64,000 bases of DNA from an uncultured Acetatifactor sp. (GTDB taxonomy: Bacteria; Bacillota; Clostridia; Lachnospirales; Lachnospiraceae): positions 24,562 to 88,561 of the forward strand of contig CAJTMX010000017.1 in NCBI GenBank assembly GCA_910577235.1, written 5' to 3'. The translations under genes were made by a program, and so were the position numbers. Under the pieces are notes generated by a model, which was not told the origin of the DNA, did no database searches, and saw only the letters and a program-made list of their open reading frames with translations. Shown in pieces: positions 8,600 through 15,450 of the stretch. Every line of letters starts with the position of its first letter. The first letter of the stretch is position 1.

Positions 8600-8932
8600 A
8601 TGAAAATGAAGAAAATGGCTCTTTTACTGTGTATGGCGCTGCTGGTCATTGGCATGTACAGCGTCCCTGTGTATGCAAAAGGGGACGTGGCAGGGGCAAT
8701 CGAGGGGACATGGACCACTGCCTCCGCACAGATCAAGACCGTGGTCAACAAGGTGGTGTTCCCCGCCATCGACCTGATCCTGGCCGTGTTTTTCTTTGCC
8801 AAGCTGGGGACGGCTTACTTTGATTACCGGAAGCACGGGCAGTTTGAATGGGCGGCCCCTGCGATCCTGTTCGCCTGCCTGGTGTTCACGCTGACGGCGC
8901 CGGCCTATATCTGGCGCGTCCTTGGGATATAG
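8600..8932 (+). CDS. VirB2/pilin-like small membrane protein (DUF3852-like)
   Basis: This 110-residue protein has a signal peptide (MALLLCMALLVIGMYSVPVYA) and then two membrane helices around VVFPAIDLILAVFFFAKLGTAYFDY and WAAPAILFACLVFTLTAPAYIWRVL. That is the size and topology of VirB2/TrbC-type subunits, and it resembles DUF3852 proteins of Clostridia ICEs. The ATG at 8600 has AAGGGAG at proper distance; an upstream open frame from 8378 overlaps the previous gene and is not used. It begins the type IV secretion block and probably forms part of the membrane channel or a conjugative filament. Confidence 0.65.
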   Translation: MKMKKMALLLCMALLVIGMYSVPVYAKGDVAGAIEGTWTTASAQIKTVVNKVVFPAIDLILAVFFFAKLGTAYFDYRKHGQFEWAAPAILFACLVFTLTAPAYIWRVLGI

Positions 8933-8944
8933 GGGGAGCAGGGC

Positions 8945-9379
8945 ATGACTTTTTTTGAGAAGGAGTTACAAAAGATTTTCGGGGAAGATATGGGGCTTTC
9001 GGACATCCGGATCGTGGGGAATGCCTGCTATGGCAGCCTCTCCGGGGACATCCGCATGAAAGCGGTGTTTGCCACAGGCATGGTTGCGGATCAATATACA
9101 ATGCTCAGGATTACGCTGCTCAACCGCAGGGAGGGGCCGATTGACAGCGTGGCGCTGCATTTTTCCGACCTGTGGGGGAGAAAAAAGGTAAACAACCCTA
9201 ACTTCCGTGACGGTATCCATGCGTATATCTGGAGAAATGGCGGGAAACCGGAATGGTATGTATACCAGCCTACAGAGGCGGATTACAGGCAGCTCTCAGG
9301 GGCGGCCAGCAATTACCTGGACGTGTTCCGGGAGCCGACGCAGGAGCAGCAGCCGGGGCAGGGGATGTGCTTAAGATAA
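8945..9379 (+). CDS. Conserved soluble protein of unknown function
   Basis: This 144-residue soluble protein has no signal peptide or membrane segment and an alpha/beta-type composition (FEKELQKIFGEDM, DIRIVGNACYGSL, HAYIWRNGGKPEWYVYQPTEADY). I do not recognise the family. It sits 12 bases downstream of the VirB2-like gene and before the VirB6-like gene, so it is transcribed with the transfer apparatus. The C-terminus (EPTQEQQPGQGMCL) is similar in style to the Gln/Gly tails on other unknown proteins of this element (for example those ending at 4171 and 5019), hinting at shared insertion or recombination at gene ends. Confidence 0.55.
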   Translation: MTFFEKELQKIFGEDMGLSDIRIVGNACYGSLSGDIRMKAVFATGMVADQYTMLRITLLNRREGPIDSVALHFSDLWGRKKVNNPNFRDGIHAYIWRNGGKPEWYVYQPTEADYRQLSGAASNYLDVFREPTQEQQPGQGMCLR

Positions 9380-9451
9380 AGGGCAGGAAGGAAAGCGGGA
9401 AAAGTGGAATAAAAAAAGCGGAACAGGGAGTATCCGCATACCGGGAAGGAA

Positions 9452-10363
9452 GTGAGTGCGGAAGTGTTCATATGGGATTTTATCGCCGACACCGTGCTGG
9501 GCCAGATCATCGACTGGATCTACGGCCAGATCATAGGGTTCTTGGGCGATTTTTTTATGCAGATGGGAAACATGGGGGCCGACCTGTTTGAGATGGGCTG
9601 GGTGCAGTCAATCGTGCTGTTTTTCTCTTATCTGGCATGGGCGCTGTACGCCACCGGGCTGGTGGTGGCGGTGTTCGAGTGCGGGATCGAGTGCCAGAGC
9701 GGGAGGGGGAGCATCCGGGAAACGGCGCTGAACGCCATCAAAGGGTTCCTGGCGGTGGGGATGTTCTCCACCGTGCCGGTGGAGCTCTACAAGCTGTGCG
9801 TCTCCCTGCAGGGCAGTTTTACGGCGGGGATCACGGGCTTTGGCTCGGACTTCGGGGCAGTGGCGGCAAGCACCATCGAGTCCTTAAAGGATGCAGGGAC
9901 ATGGCAGGATGCCGCCTCCGCGGGGGTGTTCGGGGGGCTTGGGAGCATCACCAGCTCGATCCTGATGATCTTTATCCTGATCATGATGGGCTATGCCGTC
10001 ATCAAGGTGTTCTTTGCCAACCTGAAAAGGGGCGGCATCCTGCTGATCCAGATCGCGGTGGGGAGCCTTTACATGTTCAGCGTCCCCAGGGGGTATATTG
10101 ACGGCTTTACAGGCTGGTGCAAGCAGGTCATCGGGCTGTGCCTGACCACGTTCCTGCAGGCGACCATCCTGGTGGCGGGGCTGATGGTGGTAAAGGACCA
10201 CGCCCTGCTTGGGCTTGGGCTGATGCTGTCCGCAGGGGAGGTGCCCCGCATCGCCGGGCAGTTCGGGCTGGATACCGGAACAAAAGCCAACGTGATGGGC
10301 GCGGTCTATGCGGCGCAGGGAGCCGTGAACCTGACAAAGACCATCGTGCAGGTAGTGAAGTAG
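9452..10363 (+). CDS. VirB6/TrbL-like polytopic membrane protein
   Basis: This protein of about 300 residues has several membrane helices (around residues 45-75, 90-120, 160-185, 195-215 and 220-250). A conserved amphipathic start IIDWIYGQIIGFLGDFFMQMG and a Gly/Ala-rich tail are also seen. This matches the VirB6/TrbL-type channel component of Firmicutes conjugation systems (sometimes labelled DUF6045 in Clostridia). The start is uncertain: GTG 9452 lies very close to AAGGA, while GTG 9464 has better spacing. It would sit in the membrane and organise the channel with the PrgI/VirB3-like and VirB4 proteins encoded downstream. Confidence 0.7.
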   Translation: MSAEVFIWDFIADTVLGQIIDWIYGQIIGFLGDFFMQMGNMGADLFEMGWVQSIVLFFSYLAWALYATGLVVAVFECGIECQSGRGSIRETALNAIKGFLAVGMFSTVPVELYKLCVSLQGSFTAGITGFGSDFGAVAASTIESLKDAGTWQDAASAGVFGGLGSITSSILMIFILIMMGYAVIKVFFANLKRGGILLIQIAVGSLYMFSVPRGYIDGFTGWCKQVIGLCLTTFLQATILVAGLMVVKDHALLGLGLMLSAGEVPRIAGQFGLDTGTKANVMGAVYAAQGAVNLTKTIVQVVK

Positions 10364-10372
10364 GAGGTGCCT

Positions 10373-10768
10373 ATGGCAGAAGGAAAGATTGTATATATCG
10401 TATCCCCCTATGCGGGGGATGTGGAGGGCAATGTGGAGTTTGCGAAAGCGGCCTGCCGCCTGGCGATGGAGCAGGGCAGCACCCCGGTGGCGGCACACCT
10501 TTTGTATCCGCAGATGCTGGATGACACAGTGCCTAAGCAGCGGGAGCTGGGGATCAGAATGGGGCTTAAGCTCCTTGGGGCATGCAGTGAACTGTGGCTG
10601 TGCGGCAGCCGCGTCTCCGGCGGGATGCAGGAGGAACTGAAAGAGGCATGGAGGCATAGAATCCCGGTACGCCGCATCCCCAGGGAGGCGGTGGAGGAAT
10701 TTTTGCAGCCGGAGCCGGTCTTGGGAGGGCAGGTGCAGTCCATAGGATGCATGGGCGCAGGCCTATGA
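10373..10768 (+). CDS. DUF4406/DUF7768-like nucleoside deoxyribosyltransferase-fold protein
   Basis: This 131-residue Rossmann-like protein has the pattern KIVYIVSPYAGDVEGNVEFAK at its start and CSELWLCGSRVSGGMQEEL later. These are typical of the DUF4406 and nucleoside 2-deoxyribosyltransferase-like superfamily common in phages and ICEs. No substrate can be inferred. ATG 10373 is chosen because TAGGAGG sits six bases ahead; an upstream in-frame GTG overlaps that site. Its TGA overlaps the ATG of the DNA methyltransferase (ATGA at 10765), so the two are coupled and may serve DNA-precursor or modification functions. Confidence 0.65.
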   Translation: MAEGKIVYIVSPYAGDVEGNVEFAKAACRLAMEQGSTPVAAHLLYPQMLDDTVPKQRELGIRMGLKLLGACSELWLCGSRVSGGMQEELKEAWRHRIPVRRIPREAVEEFLQPEPVLGGQVQSIGCMGAGL

Positions 10769-12888
10769 GGATGGGCAGCCTGTTTGACGGCATAGGCGGG
10801 TTTCCGCTGGCCGCCCTGCATAACGGGATCACTCCGGCCTGGGCCAGCGAGATCGAGGCGTTCCCCATGGAAGTGACAAAGGCAAGGTTTCCCCAAATGC
10901 TCCATGTGGGGGATATCACAAAGCTGGACGGGGCGGCGCTGCCCCCGGTGGAGGTCATCTGCGGGGGATCGCCCTGCCAGGACCTGTCCGTGGCGGGGAA
11001 ACGCCAGGGGCTTGCGGGGGAGCGATCCGGGCTGTTCATGGAGCAGGTGCGTATCGTAAAGGAGATGAGAGAAGCCGATGGGAGAAGGGGTATACCAGAT
11101 GACCTTGTCCGACCTCGATACCTCGTTTGGGAAAATGTTCCCGGAGCCTTCAGCTCCGCGGGCGGCGAGGACTTCCGGGCGGTCATCGAAGAAATCGTCA
11201 GAATTAAGGACAGTTCCTGTCATGTGCCTCGACCTGACGCCGGGCGCTGGGGACCTGCTGGGGCGGCCATACTGGGAGATAAATTCAGCCTGGCTTGGAG
11301 AGTGCTGGACGCTCAATTCTGGGGAGTCGCCCAGAGACGCCGCCGTATCTTCCTTGTCGCAGATTTTGGAGGGCTCACCGCACCCGAAATATTATTTAAG
11401 CAGGACAGCCTGCCGGGGGATACTGCGGCGGGCAGCGGAGAGGGGCAAGGAGCTTCCGGCGCAGTTAAAGGAGGCGCTGATGGTGCAGGCGCATCTTGCC
11501 TGACACCCTGGGATGTACAGAGCCGCCGGATCTTCGGGGAGTCCGGCACATGGCCGGCATTATACGGCGGGGATGGGGGCGGACACGGGTATCTGCAGAC
11601 AAAAGAGGAAAAAGTGCCGATGCTGTGCCTGAACGACCAGGGCGGGGAACGGATGGACATCACGGAGGATGTGGCGTCCACCCTGCGGGCGGGGATGGGC
11701 AGCCACCAGCCCCTGGTGGCGCAGCCGGGGGAGGAAAACATATGCCAGCCGGCCTTTGGGGTAGTGAGCAAAGGGAACGGGGACTGTTTCCTGACACCGG
11801 AGAGCCATACCCCGCTTACGGGTGGGGGAGGCCAGGCGGGTCAGGGTTATCCCTGTGTGCTGTGCCTGAATGACCAGGGCGGCAGCCAGATGCACCTAAC
11901 AGAAGATAAGGCAGGCACCCTCCGGGCGCAGGAGCACGGGCACCAGCCCCTGGTGTTCGACAACCACGGGCAGGACTCCAGGTTCAGGGGGCCGGTAGGG
12001 ATCTCCCAGACAGTCTCGGCAGGCTTTGGGATGGGAGGCAACAACCAGCCGCTGGTGCTGGCCTCCCAGCAGGGCCATGCAGGGATCGGGGAGGGGATAT
12101 GCCCGACCATCACCAGCGCGGCAGGGACCAGCGGGAACAACCAGCCGGTACTGTTCGAGAACCGGGGCATGGACGGGGATGATTTAAGGACTGGCAGGGA
12201 TATGGGGGCGGCGCCTGCCCCGGCTGTGTTTTCGTTAGACTCCAGGGAATCCAACAGCATGAAGTCGGCCAACCCGCATTCCGGGTGCAGGAAAACGGAC
12301 CTTGCAAGGACCATAGACACCACGGTTCCGGACCCCGGCAAGAACCAGGGCGGCATCACCATCCTTCAGGAAACGCTGTGCATCGCCGGGAATATCATCG
12401 ACCGGCAGCCAAAGAACGGGGGGAACGGCCTGGGATGCCAGCCGGACATTTCCTATACGCTGACGGCCACGAACCACCATGCGGTGTTCTCCCGCCAGCG
12501 CAGCGATGAACTCAGGGAGGATGCGGTGACGGCAGCACAGAGCGCCAGGCAGTACAAGGATGCCACGGACGTGGTCTGCCAGCCTTACCAGGAAACGGTG
12601 GGCACGCTGGGGCGCTGCGACCACAAGGGCATAAACAGCCAGTATGTGAGCGAGGACAAATGCATCGTGGAGAAACGGAACCTGATCCGGCGCCTGACGC
12701 CGCTGGAATGCGAGCGCCTGCAGGGTTTCCCGGACGGCTGGACGGACATCCCCGGCGCATCGGACAGCGCGCGGTACAAGGCGCTGGGCAACAGTGTGGC
12801 GATTCCCTGCGTGGATTTCGTGCTGCGGGGGATCGCCTATTTCCTGCGCAGGCTGGAGAGCGGGGAGGGGAACCCGGGGGATGTGTAA
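10765..12888 (+). CDS. DNA (cytosine-5) methyltransferase with expanded repeat-rich variable region
   Basis: This is a cytosine-C5 methyltransferase of about 707 residues. The motifs occur in order: FDGIGGFPLA (motif I, cofactor), GGSPCQDLSVAG (motif IV, catalytic Cys near residue 71), WENVPGAF (VI), QRRRRIFLVADF (VIII), RRLTPLECERLQGFPDGW (IX) and KALGNSVAIPC (X). About 400 residues separate motifs VIII and IX, much longer than the usual target-recognition region. They hold imperfect repeats (LCLNDQGG...TLRA...HQPLV at 11622-11715 and 11860-11955). No restriction enzyme is adjacent, so this is an orphan or protective methylase, probably shielding the ICE during transfer. A second open frame with a recognisable conserved protein lies inside motifs IV-VIII. 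Confidence 0.92.
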   Translation: MRMGSLFDGIGGFPLAALHNGITPAWASEIEAFPMEVTKARFPQMLHVGDITKLDGAALPPVEVICGGSPCQDLSVAGKRQGLAGERSGLFMEQVRIVKEMREADGRRGIPDDLVRPRYLVWENVPGAFSSAGGEDFRAVIEEIVRIKDSSCHVPRPDAGRWGPAGAAILGDKFSLAWRVLDAQFWGVAQRRRRIFLVADFGGLTAPEILFKQDSLPGDTAAGSGEGQGASGAVKGGADGAGASCLTPWDVQSRRIFGESGTWPALYGGDGGGHGYLQTKEEKVPMLCLNDQGGERMDITEDVASTLRAGMGSHQPLVAQPGEENICQPAFGVVSKGNGDCFLTPESHTPLTGGGGQAGQGYPCVLCLNDQGGSQMHLTEDKAGTLRAQEHGHQPLVFDNHGQDSRFRGPVGISQTVSAGFGMGGNNQPLVLASQQGHAGIGEGICPTITSAAGTSGNNQPVLFENRGMDGDDLRTGRDMGAAPAPAVFSLDSRESNSMKSANPHSGCRKTDLARTIDTTVPDPGKNQGGITILQETLCIAGNIIDRQPKNGGNGLGCQPDISYTLTATNHHAVFSRQRSDELREDAVTAAQSARQYKDATDVVCQPYQETVGTLGRCDHKGINSQYVSEDKCIVEKRNLIRRLTPLECERLQGFPDGWTDIPGASDSARYKALGNSVAIPCVDFVLRGIAYFLRRLESGEGNPGDV
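11096..11503 (+). CDS. Conserved protein encoded in an alternative frame inside the methyltransferase gene
   Basis: The +1-shifted frame stays open from about 11078 to 11503. It encodes a protein with the pattern SDLDTSFGKMFPEP, then CLDLTPGAG...WTLNSGE, and finally LSQILEGSPHPKYYLS, ACRGILRRA, RGKELPAQLKEAL. I recognise this C-terminal pattern from small proteins recurrent in Clostridia phages and ICEs next to or inside C5 methyltransferase genes, though I cannot search for it here. ATG 11078 has AAAGGAGA twelve bases ahead; ATG 11096 has GAAGGGG nearby. The C5 motifs VI and VIII of the methyltransferase are read from the same DNA in the other frame, so both frames appear to be constrained. 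Function unknown. Confidence 0.55.
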   Translation, partial: QMTLSDLDTSFGKMFPEPSAPRAARTSGRSSKKSSELRTVPVMCLDLTPGAGDLLGRPYWEINSAWLGECWTLNSGESPRDAAVSSLSQILEGSPHPKYYLSRTACRGILRRAAERGKELPAQLKEALMVQAHLA

Positions 12889-13002
12889 CATTGGTGGTCC
12901 TGCATCCTTTTGCGGGAAATCCTTGTTGGGTATTGGTATAGCTTTCCCCATACATTGCCTTTATACTTGGCTTACAGAAAACGGAAAAAGGAGAAACGGA
13001 GC

Positions 13003-13338
13003 ATGGGAAACCGTAAAAACTTATGCGCGATGATCCCGGAGAGCCTGCACACACAGGTCCGGACAGAGCAGGAACAGATGGGACTGACACTCAGCCAGTA
13101 TATGGAGATGGTGCTGAAACAACACTTTGAGAATGGAGGAAAGAACATGGCAAACGGAGCAACAAGGACACTGGCATTCCAGGTACCGGAGGAACTTTTT
13201 GAGCGGGTCAAGGCCCGCCTGAGAGTGACGGGGCAGAGCCAGAAAGAATTCGTGATCGGCCTGATCGAAAAGGCCCTGCAGGAAGCGGAGGCAGAGGCAG
13301 AAACCCCGCAGGAGGATGCACAGGGGGAGCCTGCATAA
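13003..13338 (+). CDS. Double ribbon-helix-helix-like DNA-binding protein
   Basis: This 111-residue protein is built from two similar halves. NRKNLCAMIPESLHTQVRTEQEQMGLTLSQYMEMVL is followed by TRTLAFQVPEELFERVKARLRVTGQSQKEFVIGLIEKAL. Each has the short beta-strand plus two-helix pattern of ribbon-helix-helix (CopG/Arc-type) proteins. Those usually dimerise, so a fused tandem would act as a built-in dimer. ATG 13003 follows AAAAGGAGAAAC; the frame open from 12910 has no good start. It is probably a transcriptional regulator or a relaxosome accessory. The acidic tail (EAEAEAETPQEDAQGEPA) is low complexity. Confidence 0.65.
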   Translation: MGNRKNLCAMIPESLHTQVRTEQEQMGLTLSQYMEMVLKQHFENGGKNMANGATRTLAFQVPEELFERVKARLRVTGQSQKEFVIGLIEKALQEAEAEAETPQEDAQGEPA

Positions 13339-13379
13339 CAGGAAAAGGACCAAAGGGAAGGATACGGATGCAGGAGAGG

Positions 13380-13409
13380 CCGCCGGTGCCGCAGGGCGCG
13401 GCGGTTTTT
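13380..13409 (+). terminator. Terminator-like hairpin before the PrgI-like gene
   Basis: CCGCCG at 13380-13385 pairs with CGGCGG at 13399-13404, with extra G/C pairing inside, followed by TTTTT. The gap around it (13339-13517) holds no gene. The following genes are in the same direction, so this may be an attenuator. Confidence 0.6.
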
Positions 13410-13517
13410 CCGTGACAGGGCCGATGCACAGGGCGAATGCCCCCAGGAAACGGGCGGCGGGAGGAAAGCTGTGCAGGAGCCGGATATGATTCATGAATTT
13501 ATAAAGGAGGCGGTCAG

Positions 13518-13781
13518 TTGTATATTTACCCTGACAATTTGAAGGCCAAAGCCACGATGTGGCTCTGGCAGCTTAAGGATATCGGGATCATCGGCGTGTG
13601 CGCGCTGCTGTCCATCCTGGCGCTGACGCAGGCGGGCTTTTTTGTGCCCATCGTGCTCACGGCGGTCTATGCCTTTCTGACGATCCGCTTTGAGGACACC
13701 AGCATCTTGGACTTCATCAGGTATGCCTGCGCGTTCTTTTTCGCGGGCCAGCAATTCTTTGAATGGAGGTATGCTAAATGA
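13518..13781 (+). CDS. PrgI/VirB3-like conjugation membrane protein
   Basis: This 87-residue protein has two closely spaced membrane helices (IGIIGVCALLSILALTQAGFF and PIVLTAVYAFLTIRF) and a short cytoplasmic end, the layout of PrgI/VirB3 proteins that anchor the VirB4 ATPase. TTG 13518 is the start, behind AAAGGAGG. Its stop overlaps the ATG of the next gene (13778), showing coupling. Location directly ahead of the VirB4-related genes fits this role. Confidence 0.75.
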   Translation: MYIYPDNLKAKATMWLWQLKDIGIIGVCALLSILALTQAGFFVPIVLTAVYAFLTIRFEDTSILDFIRYACAFFFAGQQFFEWRYAK

Positions 13782-14368
13782 GCAGAAAAGAAAAAAGGGA
13801 GGAAAAGCAGAGGGCGTCCACCCGCCAGCTCATCGGGGCAAGGGAGGTCACGGATTACAGCCTGGTGACCTACGGGCAGGGGGAGATCGTGTACTTTATC
13901 GTGAAGCCCTCCAACATCTCCGTGCTTTCGCCGTCCAGCGTGGGGGCCAGGATCTACGCGTTGATGACGGTGCTGAAAGGCGTGGCGGAGATCGAGATGC
14001 TGTGCTTAAACAGCCGGGAGAGCTTTGAGGACAACAAGCGGTTTCTGCGCGCCCGCATGGAGCAGGAGGAAAACCCCGTGGTGCGAAAACTCCTGGAGAA
14101 AGACCAGGCCCACCTTGACCGGATACAGGTGCAGATGGCGACAGCCCGTGAATTCCTGATCATGGTGCGCCTGCGGGAGGAAAAGGAGTCGGAGGTGTTC
14201 CCCTACCTGTCCCGTATCGAGAAGTCCTTAAAGGAGCAGGGATTTTCCGTAAAGAGGGCGGATCGGGAGGACTTAAAGCGTATCCTTGCGGTGTACTATG
14301 AGCAGAACGTGACCACGGAGCGGTTCGAGGACTTTGACGGGGAGCGGTGGATCATGCCGGAGGACTGA
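13778..14368 (+). CDS. VirB4 N-terminal-domain-like conjugation protein
   Basis: This 196-residue soluble protein has the sequence style of the N-terminal domain of VirB4/TraC ATPases (TRQLIGAREVTDYSLVTYGQGEIVYFIVKPSNISVLS, then a long helical segment). It has no nucleotide-binding motif. The ATPase domain proper is encoded about 1.1 kb downstream, with a Fic gene between. It may be a natural stand-alone accessory protein of Firmicutes conjugation operons, or the product of an old split of VirB4. It starts four bases before the end of the PrgI-like gene. Confidence 0.6.
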   Translation: MSRKEKREEKQRASTRQLIGAREVTDYSLVTYGQGEIVYFIVKPSNISVLSPSSVGARIYALMTVLKGVAEIEMLCLNSRESFEDNKRFLRARMEQEENPVVRKLLEKDQAHLDRIQVQMATAREFLIMVRLREEKESEVFPYLSRIEKSLKEQGFSVKRADREDLKRILAVYYEQNVTTERFEDFDGERWIMPED

Positions 14369-14456
14369 ATGGAAATGGGACAGGATCTGTTTTCACCCTA
14401 TCATTTCTGCGTGTTTTGTGGTATGATGGCAGTGTGTTTGAAAGGATGGTGGCAAG

Positions 14457-15236
14457 GTGGAAATACTGAATAAAATAGACCTTTTCCAGAAAGAGATCAA
14501 TGCGCTGCGCCCGATGGAGGGCGGGATGCTGGGACAGATACAGGATTATTACCGGGTGGGGCTGACGTGGACGTCCAACGCCCTGGAGGGGAATTCCCTG
14601 ACGGAGAGCGAGACGAAGGTACTCCTGGAGGACGGCCTGACGGTGGGCGGGAAGCCGCTCCGGGATGTGTTCGAGGCGGTGGACCATGCGAAAGCCTATG
14701 ACTTCATGTTTTCCCTGTTCAGGGACCGCCGCATAGACGAGCCGGCGGTGCTTAAGATGCATGAACTTTTCTACCAGAATATCGAGCCGGAGTATGCCGG
14801 GCGGTACCGGAATGTCCCGGTCATCGTCACGGGGTCGCGTTATCCCGTGGCGGCCCTGGAGAAGATACAGAAGGAGATGGACGGGCTGTTTGCCTGGGTG
14901 CTGAAGGAGCGGGACGGGTACCATCCCGTGGAATTTGCCGCCCAGCTCCACAAGCGGTTTGTGTTCATCCACCCGTTCAAGGACGGGAACGGCAGGGTGG
15001 CAAGGCTCCTTATGAACCTGGCGCTGATCCAGGACGGGTACCTGCCCGCCATTGTGCCGCCCATCCTGCGGGGGGATTATGTGTCCCTGCTGGAGCGGGC
15101 GCACAGGGATGACAGGGAGTTTGTAGAATTTATTGCAGAGCGGGAGTATGAGTCACAGAAGGAGATGCTGCGGCTGTTCCAGGTCCCGTTTCCCAGGGAG
15201 GGGCAGGAAAGTATCCAGTCCCCCACAATGCAGTAA
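14457..15236 (+). CDS. Fic-domain AMP-transferase with N-terminal inhibitory helix
   Basis: This 259-residue protein carries the full Fic active-site motif HPFKDGNGRVAR at residues 172-183. Such enzymes transfer AMP (or related groups) from nucleotides to hydroxyl side chains of target proteins. Residues 40-46 read SNALEGN, matching the (S/T)xxxE(G/N) inhibitory motif. The glutamate would block ATP binding in cis, making this a self-inhibited class II Fic protein. Translation starts at GTG 14457 behind AAAGGA. A terminator-like hairpin follows. It lies between two conjugation genes, suggesting acquired cargo that may modify host or recipient proteins; no separate antitoxin is needed or seen. 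Confidence 0.88.
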   Translation: MEILNKIDLFQKEINALRPMEGGMLGQIQDYYRVGLTWTSNALEGNSLTESETKVLLEDGLTVGGKPLRDVFEAVDHAKAYDFMFSLFRDRRIDEPAVLKMHELFYQNIEPEYAGRYRNVPVIVTGSRYPVAALEKIQKEMDGLFAWVLKERDGYHPVEFAAQLHKRFVFIHPFKDGNGRVARLLMNLALIQDGYLPAIVPPILRGDYVSLLERAHRDDREFVEFIAEREYESQKEMLRLFQVPFPREGQESIQSPTMQ

Positions 15237-15273
15237 GGCCATAAACAGAAAAAGAAATTTTGAGACGGCAGAG

Positions 15274-15306
15274 CGCCGGATGCAGGGATGTGTCCGGTGT
15301 TTTTTT
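15274..15306 (+). terminator. Intrinsic terminator after the Fic gene
   Basis: A seven-base-pair stem (15274-15280 with 15293-15299, one G-T pair) is followed by seven T residues from 15300. It fits termination of the Fic transcript. Confidence 0.7.
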
Positions 15307-15308
15307 GC

Positions 15309-15385
15309 GCGCATAAGCAGAGCCAGAAGCAGGAGTTCTCAGCAGCCATGCCTGCATGGGCTGATGAGAAAACATGCTTATGCGC
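15309..15385 (+). repeat. Nested long inverted repeat upstream of virB4
   Basis: GCGCATAAGCA at 15309-15319 is perfectly inverted at 15375-15385. Inside it CTCAGCAGCCATGC (15338-15351) is inverted with one mismatch and one bulge at 15354-15368. The whole 77 bases would fold into a long stem. It lies between the Fic terminator and the VirB4 ribosome site. It could be a leader structure or the scar of a small mobile element. Confidence 0.7.
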
Positions 15386-15450
15386 ATTTAAACAAAAGGG
15401 GGCTGCCGGGCGGCAGGCTTTCCCCACATTATCTGATTGGAGGTGCCTAT

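Noticed and set aside
11496..11873. Another alternative plus-strand frame in the methyltransferase gene
   Set aside because: Unlike the frame at 11078-11503, it has no recognisable conserved pattern and a Gly/Arg-rich shadow composition.
15133..15450. N-terminal extension of VirB4 starting at 15133
   Set aside because: The frame is open but overlaps the Fic gene, its terminator and a large hairpin. The peptide is Arg/Ser-rich with no conservation pattern; TTG 15451 with GGAGGTG is better.
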